From Vicinamibacterales bacterium (GTDB taxonomy: Bacteria > Acidobacteriota > Vicinamibacteria > Vicinamibacterales > UBA823), in contig DASCOS010000017.1 in the NCBI GenBank assembly GCA_036012125.1, positions 1 through 39,604 of the forward strand: DNA of 39,604 nt, read 5' to 3'. Shown one piece after another: positions 33,833 to 39,604 of the stretch. The translations under genes were made by a program, and so were the position numbers. Position 1 is the first letter of the stretch. Every line of letters starts with the position of its first letter. The notes beneath the pieces are model-generated. The model saw only the letters and a list, made by a program, of their open reading frames with translations, ran no database searches and was not told the origin of the DNA.

Positions 33833-34900
33833 TTATCTTAAATCTTGGACGGTGTGTGTGGAGGGTTGCACCGGTGCCCCTTGTTTTCCCCATTGCGCTT
33901 GGGCAAGCTGTTGGAGGCGTATCCCAGTGTAGTAGTGCCGAAGAATCTGATGGAAGGGCTCACCTTGGTCAGCCAAGGCCATGGCGCCAACTTGGCAGAG
34001 GCCCACGCCATGGCCGAAACCGGAACCGGTGAAATTAAATTGTTTGCCAACAAGGTCGACGTCGAAGCGTGTGCTACGGACGGTTCTTGGACCGAAACTT
34101 GCGGTTATCACTGCACGTAGTTCTTCGCCACGAACCATTGGGGCGAACTCGCCATCGAGAATAACGCGCTCGGCTCGGCCGGCAATATCTCGCTGAACGA
34201 CTTCAATCCGGCTAAGCTTAGCGCCCACGCGGGTACGGTTATCGCGGTTGAGTGCGTTGCGAAGTTCATCCACTGGGATATCAAATTGCCATTCACGGTG
34301 CACATCCTCTGCTGCGTCGATCACGGCGAGTAAATATGGGGGCGTAGGGCCTCCCCAGACGGTTCCGGCATCGCTCGTGTGACCACCACAGTCAGAGTGG
34401 AAGAGTGCTTGGATCGGCTGGCTCTCATGAGTGATAACCACGCCTCGCGTCTCAACTGATGCCGCTTTGGCGACAATTTTGAGTCGTGTGGGGTATTGCT
34501 GAGGTGAACGATAGACCTGACAGTGGGTCTCTGAGCAAAGGTCGAATTGTTCACTGCGGTGCCGGCCGAGGTTGGCGACGGCATAGGTGCGAGCCAGTAC
34601 CGCTTGGAGGCGAGCGACGTTTGTCATCGCATTACCTGACAGTCCACCGAGGGCCGCTTCGGCCAGAACCGAACCAACAATGTAGTCCTCAAGTTTAAGC
34701 GCGACGACCTGTTTACGGTTTCCATCTGTGATTTGGATGCGAACGACTTGATCCACCAACGGAGGATTAACAGATGGCGGGGTATGGGATGGCAGCATCG
34801 GCGTTGATGCGCACCCAGCCACGAGGAGTGCAATGCCGCTCAGACCCAGGGGCCCCACCGACATACGCCAGGGCGGCGAGATTAGAGGTTGTGCGACCAT
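33833..34900 (-). CDS. SpoIID/LytB-domain lipoprotein, probable peptidoglycan lytic transglycosylase
   Basis: A 355-residue protein with a lipoprotein signal (hydrophobic stretch ending LLVAGC, C30) and a Pro/Ser-rich linker. The SpoIID domain has LEDYIVGSVLAEAA with the likely catalytic E81, LQAVLARTYAVANLGRH, HSDCGGHTSDAGTVWGG, and near the C-terminus GSGFGHGVGLCQVGAMALA. In Bacillus SpoIID is a lytic transglycosylase that cuts amidase-stripped glycans during engulfment; homologues in non-sporulating Gram-negatives probably trim septal peptidoglycan. The lipid anchor would hold it to the outer membrane. ATG 34900 or 34864 are possible starts. The gene is divergent from pckA and 106 bp upstream of ispH, probably in a separate transcript. 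Confidence 0.9.
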   Translation of the reverse strand: MVAQPLISPPWRMSVGPLGLSGIALLVAGCASTPMLPSHTPPSVNPPLVDQVVRIQITDGNRKQVVALKLEDYIVGSVLAEAALGGLSGNAMTNVARLQAVLARTYAVANLGRHRSEQFDLCSETHCQVYRSPQQYPTRLKIVAKAASVETRGVVITHESQPIQALFHSDCGGHTSDAGTVWGGPTPPYLLAVIDAAEDVHREWQFDIPVDELRNALNRDNRTRVGAKLSRIEVVQRDIAGRAERVILDGEFAPMVRGEELRAVITASFGPRTVRSTRFDVDLVGKQFNFTGSGFGHGVGLCQVGAMALADQGEPFHQILRHYYTGIRLQQLAQAQWGKQGAPVQPSTHTVQDLR

Positions 34901-34975
34901 GCTAGTCTTCGTATCGGCTTCTTTCTGGCGAGAGAATAGTGGACAGGTAAATGTGGCGATGTCTGATAGCTAGTT

Positions 34976-35005
34976 GACTTCGTCGAATTAGCACAGATAC
35001 GATCA
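34976..35005 (+). promoter_or_regulatory. Predicted sigma70 promoter for pckA
   Basis: TTGACT (34976-34981) and TACGAT (35000-35005) are separated by 18 bp and lie about 105 bp before the pckA GTG. Only moderate agreement with consensus, but the best pair in the divergent gap. Confidence 0.35.
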
Positions 35006-35110
35006 CTCGACGTACGTCTACCGTTGTGTTTCTTCTAGAGGTCGAAGTAAGTAGGCCAGTGTGAGTCAGTTTATTCACTTAATCAACCCGTCGCCGAGGA
35101 CTTCTTTGTA

Positions 35111-36706
35111 GTGAACCAGGCACAGCCAGTCTGTGGACTTGACGCTCACGGTATTAAGAACCCGTCTGCCGTTCACTGGAATCAAGATTTAGCACTACTC
35201 GTTGAGGATGCGGTTCGACGGGGCGAAGGCGTGATCGCTAAATCTGGCCCCCTTGTGTGTACAACAGTGCCCCACACAGGCCGGTCACCGCAGGACAAGT
35301 TCATCGTCCGCGAAACGTCTAGTGTTGACAATGTCTCTTGGGGCACGGTGAACCAGTCTTTAGAGCCGGAGTACTTTGACAAGCTATACGAGGATCTAAC
35401 GATACATCTTGATGGGCGGGAATTATGGGTGCGAGATGGGTATGCGGGAGCGGACCCAGAGTACCGCCTCCCTATTCGTGTTGTGACCGAAACTGCCTGG
35501 CATAGCCTGTTCGCGCATCATATGTTCATTCGTGAGGAAGACCCTGCACGCCTTGCTGAGCACATTCCTGAGTTCACTGTTCTAAGTGCTCCGTCATTCA
35601 CTGCTGTTCCTTCCCGTCACGGAACGAAGTCAGGGACCGTGATAGTCATCCATTTTTCGAAGCGGCTTATATTGATCGCTGGGACCGCCTACGCTGGTGA
35701 GATTAAGAAATCGATTTTCACGGTGATGAGCTATCTACTTCCACTGAGGTCGGTTCTTCCGATGCACTGTTCGGCTAATCGAGGTGCTGATGGTGACACG
35801 GCGATCTTCTTTGGGTTGTCAGGAACTGGCAAGACAACCCTGTCGAGCGATCTTAACCGTCGCCTAATTGGGGATGACGAACACGGTTGGTCAGGTGACG
35901 GCATCTTTAACATTGAGGGTGGTTGCTACGCCAAGCTAATCCGCTTGTCGGCTGAGGCCGAGCCTCAAATCTATGCGACCACCCAGCGGCCCGGCACCCT
36001 TCTTGAAAATGTGGTTCTTGATCCAGAAACTCTTCAACTTGATCTTAACGATGATACGCTGACTGAGAACACGCGAGGCGCCTACCAGCTTTCATACATC
36101 GACAATTACCTACCTACTGGTCGAGGCGGACACCCGCGGCATCTGGTGATGTTGACGGCTGACGCTTTTGGCGTTGTGCCACCACTGGCTAGGTTGACGT
36201 CCTCAGCAGCCATGTACCATTTTCTTTCTGGTTATACCGCGAAGGTTGCAGGTACCGAGGCGGGTGTTGCGGAACCGAGTGCAGTTTTCAGTACATGTTT
36301 TGGGGCACCGTTTATGGTGTGGCATCCGACGGTATACGCTAAGCTCCTCGGTGAACGGATCGCGCAATATGGTACGACTGTCTGGTTGGTCAATACGGGC
36401 TGGACCGGTGGCGTATACGGCGTTGGTTCCCGGATGCCGATCAGGTATACGCGGGCGATGATCTATGCTGCACTGTCGGGTGCACTTAACGATGTCCAGT
36501 ATATTGAAGACCCAGTTTTCCACGTGGACGTGCCGACTTGCTGTCCGGGCGTACCCAGAGAGCTCTTAACACCTCGTAATACCTGGGCTAGGCCGGAAGA
36601 CTATGACTTGCAAGCTGCGAAGTTAGCCGTGATGTTTGGAGACAACTTTAAATCGTTTAGGTCACTCGTCGAACCAGCGGTGGCGGCGGCGGGCCCACAG
36701 GTCTAG
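35111..36706 (+). CDS. pckA: Phosphoenolpyruvate carboxykinase (ATP)
   Basis: A 531-residue ATP-type PEPCK that converts oxaloacetate and ATP to PEP, CO2 and ADP, the entry step of gluconeogenesis. The kinase-1a/P-loop GLSGTGKT is at 235-242 with K241, followed by the metal-binding DDEHGW. Also present are the conserved HTGRSPQDKFIV near the N-terminus, YAGEIKKSIFTVM, NIEGGCYAK, and NTGWTGGVYGVGSRM near the C-terminus. GTG at 35111 gives the usual length. The enzyme fits a heterotroph growing on amino acids or organic acids, in line with the peptidases nearby. GatB starts about 38 bp downstream, suggesting co-transcription. Confidence 0.97.
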   Translation: MNQAQPVCGLDAHGIKNPSAVHWNQDLALLVEDAVRRGEGVIAKSGPLVCTTVPHTGRSPQDKFIVRETSSVDNVSWGTVNQSLEPEYFDKLYEDLTIHLDGRELWVRDGYAGADPEYRLPIRVVTETAWHSLFAHHMFIREEDPARLAEHIPEFTVLSAPSFTAVPSRHGTKSGTVIVIHFSKRLILIAGTAYAGEIKKSIFTVMSYLLPLRSVLPMHCSANRGADGDTAIFFGLSGTGKTTLSSDLNRRLIGDDEHGWSGDGIFNIEGGCYAKLIRLSAEAEPQIYATTQRPGTLLENVVLDPETLQLDLNDDTLTENTRGAYQLSYIDNYLPTGRGGHPRHLVMLTADAFGVVPPLARLTSSAAMYHFLSGYTAKVAGTEAGVAEPSAVFSTCFGAPFMVWHPTVYAKLLGERIAQYGTTVWLVNTGWTGGVYGVGSRMPIRYTRAMIYAALSGALNDVQYIEDPVFHVDVPTCCPGVPRELLTPRNTWARPEDYDLQAAKLAVMFGDNFKSFRSLVEPAVAAAGPQV

Positions 36707-36743
36707 TCGTGAACCTCTGGTATTTTGGGTGTGGAGATCCCCA

Positions 36744-38195
36744 GTGCCGACCGAATATGAACCCATAATTGGCCTCGAGATTCACGCTCAACTGTTGACC
36801 CGCACAAAGATTTTCTGCGGTTGTAGCACGAAGTTTGGCACACCGCCTAACACGCATGGCTGTCCGGTATGTTTGGGCTTACCGGGGGCCCTTCCCGTTC
36901 TAAACCGGAGTGCAGTTGAATTGGGAATCCGGGCAGCGATGGCTCTAGATTGTCAAATCGAACTGGAATCCGTCTTTGCTCGAAAGAACTACTTCTATCC
37001 AGATCTACCAAAGGGCTACCAGATATCCCAATACGAACTACCGTTGGCCACTGGCGGTCATTTATCCTTACACGAATCCGGAACGGACGTTGGAATTACG
37101 CGCATTCATCTCGAAGAAGACGCTGGCAAGTCTTTACACGAAGGGTTCCCAGATTCTGACCTAAAGTCTCACGTTGACTTCAACCGTAGTGGTGTTCCGC
37201 TTATAGAAGTTGTCACGGAGCCTGACATGCGATCAGCGACAGAAGCGAAGAGTTTCTTCACGACCCTTCGGGAAATTCTGGCCTCTTTGGATGTCAATGA
37301 TGGCAATATGGAAGAGGGTAGCCTTCGATGCGACGCGAATGTTTCAGTTCGTCCCATCGGTCAATTGGCCCTAGGTGTTAAGACTGAGGTGAAGAACCTT
37401 AACTCATTCCGATTTCTCGAACGAGCCATTGAGTACGAGATTAGCAGACAGATCGATGTGCTGAAGAGCGGTGGACAAATCACTCAGGAGACGCGTCTCT
37501 GGGATACTTCCGCGGATCGTACATTAGTAATGCGCAGCAAAGAGGAGGCCCACGACTACCGCTATTTTCCTGAGCCGGATTTGCCATTGTTACGGATTTC
37601 CGAAGATTGGGTGGATGAGGTTCGCCGGTCACTTCCGGAGCTTCCGTCTGCGACACGTGTGCGTCTAGTAGAGAATTATGGGCTGACTACTGAACAGGTT
37701 GAGCAGCTCACGCGGGTTAAGCCTCGCCTGGTCACTTATTTCGAAGAGGTCGTGAAGGCTGGCGTTTCACCAATAATCGCGATTAACTGGTGTCTTGGTG
37801 AGTTAACACGGAACCTCAATGAACGTCAGGTCGACAAGCTAAAGGTGATCAGCCAGCGGGTGCCGCCGGTCGCTCTAGCGAAGCTTATTAATCTTCTTGA
37901 AAGCGGCACGATTAGTGGAACTATCGCTAAGGAAGTGTTTGAGAAGATGTGCGGCACCGGGGAATCCGCTGAGGTGATCGTTGAACGAGATGGGCTAGCA
38001 CAGATTGACAGCGTGGAGATGCTCTCCGATACCGTAAACGAGATATTGACACAGCATCATGATGCGGTCTCTCAGTACCGGTCAGGTAAGAGTGGTGCAA
38101 TCGGATTTCTCGTTGGTCAGGTCATGAAGGCCACTCGAGGGAAAGCGAACCCAAAGCTTGTAAATGAATTGCTTCGGAAAGCGATCGAAGGATGA
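36744..38195 (+). CDS. gatB: Aspartyl/glutamyl-tRNA(Asn/Gln) amidotransferase subunit B
   Basis: GatB is the kinase subunit of GatCAB, which makes Gln-tRNA(Gln) or Asn-tRNA(Asn) by transamidation. Visible features are YEPIIGLEIHAQL at the start and the zinc-site cysteines in FCGCSTKFG and GCPVCLGLPG. The catalytic-core blocks are RKNYFYPDLPKGYQISQYE, IHLEEDAGKS, DFNRSGVPLIEVVTEPD, GNMEEGSLRCDANVS and KTEVKNLNSFRF, and the YqeY/tail domain ends GFLVGQVMKATRGKANPK. The GTG at 36744 gives 483 residues and has GGAG seven bases upstream; a frame from 36636 overlapping pckA is an artefact. gatA and gatC are not in the window. Its presence implies indirect aminoacylation in this organism. Confidence 0.97.
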   Translation: MPTEYEPIIGLEIHAQLLTRTKIFCGCSTKFGTPPNTHGCPVCLGLPGALPVLNRSAVELGIRAAMALDCQIELESVFARKNYFYPDLPKGYQISQYELPLATGGHLSLHESGTDVGITRIHLEEDAGKSLHEGFPDSDLKSHVDFNRSGVPLIEVVTEPDMRSATEAKSFFTTLREILASLDVNDGNMEEGSLRCDANVSVRPIGQLALGVKTEVKNLNSFRFLERAIEYEISRQIDVLKSGGQITQETRLWDTSADRTLVMRSKEEAHDYRYFPEPDLPLLRISEDWVDEVRRSLPELPSATRVRLVENYGLTTEQVEQLTRVKPRLVTYFEEVVKAGVSPIIAINWCLGELTRNLNERQVDKLKVISQRVPPVALAKLINLLESGTISGTIAKEVFEKMCGTGESAEVIVERDGLAQIDSVEMLSDTVNEILTQHHDAVSQYRSGKSGAIGFLVGQVMKATRGKANPKLVNELLRKAIEG

Positions 38196-38376
38196 GCCGC
38201 TACTTAAATGGGTCTATTAGATCACCGTGGGTACATTAAGTGTGACGGACTTCCTCGATTCAGTTTGGAGAGGTCTGGCCAGTACTTCTCTGACAGCGCA
38301 GTTGTAGCGCTCTGTCATTAAATCCTTTAAATTCCTCACGTTTGGCAGCATTATTGTTGTCCGTAGAGAGATCCGT

Positions 38377-38406
38377 TTGACAGTACTCGACTGTGGATCC
38401 TAAACT
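38377..38406 (+). promoter_or_regulatory. Predicted sigma70 promoter for the 96-aa gene
   Basis: A perfect TTGACA (38377-38382), an 18-bp spacer and TAAACT (38401-38406) lie 33 bp before the ATG at 38440. It shares TTGACAGTACT with the promoter at 13158. Confidence 0.5.
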
Positions 38407-38439
38407 GATAAAAATGCCGCGAGACTGGCGAGGAGTCAC

Positions 38440-38730
38440 ATGGTAGACGGCCTCGGCCTCCGCGCGCACCCACGTGTCATCCCTGCGTCGGTGCGCTCAG
38501 AGTTCTACCGGGAAGAGTTCGCCAAACATAGGCGGTGTTTACAGCAGCAGAGAGAATATTTTTCTGAGAGTGCGGTCACGGAAGCTGAAACGGCACTCTC
38601 AAGGATCCTCGTGCAACTTGAGTGGCTCTGTTCTCAGGATGAAGCCAACGAGTTGCTTGGTTGTCTGCTTCGGCAGTTCGACAAGGTCACCGGTGTGTCG
38701 GCTTTGTCGGATCCGCGTAAGGTCCACTGA
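38440..38730 (+). CDS. Small hypothetical protein, 96 aa
   Basis: Function not recognised. The ATG at 38440 is preceded by GAGGAG at normal spacing and by a good promoter, so expression is likely. The 96 residues have no signal peptide or membrane span. From about residue 17 they look fully helical: RSEFYREEFAKHRRCLQQQREYF, then TEAETALSRILVQLEWLCSQDEANELLGCLLRQFDKVTG, an amphipathic pair that could form a helical hairpin or dimer. Two cysteines at about 58 and 69 are not in a metal-site spacing. It lies between gatB and the RNase R gene, 128 bp before the latter. No partner can be inferred. Confidence 0.6.
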   Translation: MVDGLGLRAHPRVIPASVRSEFYREEFAKHRRCLQQQREYFSESAVTEAETALSRILVQLEWLCSQDEANELLGCLLRQFDKVTGVSALSDPRKVH

Positions 38731-38731
38731 C

Positions 38732-38751
38732 AGCCCGCTTTTCGGCTTTTT
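38732..38751 (+). terminator. Weak terminator-like hairpin after the 96-aa gene
   Basis: AGCC (38732-38735) pairs with GGCT (38744-38747), possibly extended by one pair past a bulged C, followed by T5. The stem is short, so termination efficiency is doubtful. Confidence 0.3.
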
Positions 38752-38858
38752 ATCGAGTTCTATTAACTGCGAAAAAGTGGTGTGCCAGCACGCACTGGCG
38801 TAGTAGGAGTTTTTGGCCGATTGGCCTTGGACTCTAGCTTCTAGGTGATTATCTTTAA

Positions 38859-39604
38859 ATGACCGATTCCGACGATTTACTCGCACGTATTCGTAGACGT
38901 GTCGTTCGTCCGGCAACAGTCCGGGAGCTTGAGCAGGCGCTCCGGTTACCCCGCGACCAACGCCGGTCATTTGAGCGTCGTCTCAAGAAGCTCGTGGCAT
39001 CTGGCACGTTGGTACGCATTAGGGGAAAACGTTACGGATTACCTGAGAAAATGAACCTTATCGTTGGTCGGGTTCATATAAACCCCCGCGGCTTCGGCTT
39101 TCTAACGCCAGAATCGACAAGCGATTTTGATCAAGATATCTACATTGCCGGCACCAATCTTCATCAGGCAATGCACGGCGATCGTGTAGTCGCGCGGATT
39201 GAGCGACGGGTTCAACATGAACGAATTGAGGGTCGGATTGTCAGGATTCTCGAGCGGAGAACCACCACGTTGGTAGCCCGTTACGATTCCGACGAGTCTG
39301 GCCTTAGCTTCGTCGTGCCGTTTGACCGTCGGATCATTATGGATGTGCACATTCCTTCTACCGACCGAGGTGGTGCGAAACCTGGAGAAATTGTTGTTGT
39401 TGAATTAACCCGATGGCCAACCGCAACACGGAACCCAGTCGGCCGAGTCATTGAAGTGCTTGGAGACTTGGATACGCCTGGCGTCGATGTCGAGATCATG
39501 TTGCGAAAGCACGGTATTCCAGATGTGCACGGGCCATCGGCTATTCGCGAGGCTGAGCGCCTTGGCGCGAAGGTGCGCGACCGCGATTGCCGAGGCCGGA
39601 CTGA
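38859..39604 (+). CDS. rnr: Ribonuclease R, N-terminal part (runs off the window)
   Basis: The frame opens at ATG 38859 and stays open to the window end (248 codons). Residues 1-60 are a basic winged-helix domain (LLARIRRRVVRPATVRELEQ, FERRLKKLVASGTLVRIRGKRYGLP). Residues about 65-130 are the first cold-shock/OB domain with VGRVHINPRGFGFLTPE, DIYIAGTNLHQAMHGDRVVARIE. Residues about 138-215 are the second OB domain, and the start of the RNB lead-in (REAERLGAKVRDRDCRGR) ends the window. This order is RNase R, a processive 3'-5' exoribonuclease that degrades structured RNA. The catalytic RNB and S1 domains lie beyond the window. The upstream 128 bp contain only the weak hairpin at 38732. Confidence 0.93.
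   Translation, partial: MTDSDDLLARIRRRVVRPATVRELEQALRLPRDQRRSFERRLKKLVASGTLVRIRGKRYGLPEKMNLIVGRVHINPRGFGFLTPESTSDFDQDIYIAGTNLHQAMHGDRVVARIERRVQHERIEGRIVRILERRTTTLVARYDSDESGLSFVVPFDRRIIMDVHIPSTDRGGAKPGEIVVVELTRWPTATRNPVGRVIEVLGDLDTPGVDVEIMLRKHGIPDVHGPSAIREAERLGAKVRDRDCRGRT

Noticed and set aside
32518-34900. Treating the neighbouring ispH and SpoIID-like genes as related because both have been called LytB
   Set aside because: The shared name is historical. IspH is an Fe-S reductase and the other is a SpoIID-domain lipoprotein; their motifs have nothing in common.
36636-36743. N-terminal extension of GatB
   Set aside because: It runs through the end of pckA; GTG 36744 has a ribosome-binding site and gives the family start YEPIIGLEIH.
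38292-38316. Hairpin GACAGCGC...GCGCTCTGTC after gatB as a terminator or RNA element
   Set aside because: The arms need a 2-nt bulge and there is no T-run; no further structure supports an RNA gene.
1-39604. CRISPR arrays, tRNA/rRNA genes, prophage, transposons or defence islands
   Set aside because: I saw no spaced direct repeats, tRNA-like folds, integrase/transposase motifs or known defence domains in either strand.

Overview
The window is a gene-dense, moderate-GC bacterial chromosome segment with no rRNA, tRNA, CRISPR array, integrase or insertion sequence that I could find. The make-up suggests a Gram-negative heterotroph, probably an uncultured lineage such as Acidobacteriota (Vicinamibacteria-like). 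The basis is a PQQ quinoprotein, a phthalate-dioxygenase-type Rieske enzyme, a Cys-rich GMC oxidoreductase, secreted P1-type peptidase and FAH-fold enzymes, lipoproteins and a MacAB-TolC-like efflux set. No marker here fixes the phylum, so the taxonomy is inference.

Layout. 1-3202 (+): the 3' end of a PQQ-dependent dehydrogenase, an 89-aa orphan, then typA/bipA. 3251-5822 (-): a Rieske oxygenase alpha subunit and a membrane-anchored MtfA/M90 metalloprotease with a SEC-C tail. 6134-15229 (+): an accessory metabolic run of Gfo/Idh and GMC oxidoreductases, a VOC protein, an NHL-propeller lipoprotein and a Tat-signal HisC-like aminotransferase closed by a strong terminator, followed by a secreted propeller-like protein, a secreted FAH-fold enzyme and a secreted alpha/beta hydrolase. 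15286-15804 (-): an NADPH-dependent FMN reductase. 16148-17027 (+): a cyanophycinase-like gene broken by a one-base frameshift. 17138-20411 (-): a tightly overlapping operon of P1 peptidase, sodium:solute symporter and SDR. 20491-27183 (+): M20 hydrolase, DUF2784 membrane protein, TesA-like SGNH lipoprotein, YbbA ATPase, YbbP permease, a DksA/TraR zinc-finger protein and folK. 27227-32343 (-): tolC-like, macA-like, macB ATPase and macB permease genes forming one efflux operon. 32518-34900 (-): plant/cyanobacterial-type ispH and a SpoIID-like lipoprotein. 35111-39604 (+): ATP-type pckA, gatB, a 96-aa orphan and the N-terminal part of RNase R, cut by the window end.

How it works together. The housekeeping part is translation (TypA, GatB), RNA decay (RNase R), folate (FolK), isoprenoids (IspH), gluconeogenesis (PEPCK) and envelope upkeep (SpoIID, TesA-YbbAP, MacAB-TolC). 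The accessory part is dominated by exported oxidative or hydrolytic enzymes, which suggests scavenging of dissolved organic matter at the cell surface. The points most worth a second look are the apparent CTG start of folK inside the dksA stop codon, the Tat-exported aminotransferase, the exported FAH-fold enzyme, the coupled P1 peptidase-symporter-SDR operon, DUF2784 placed in the tesA-ybbAP chain, and perfect inverted repeats in front of the tolC-like and mtfA genes. I did not find a clearly new multi-gene defence or mobile system.
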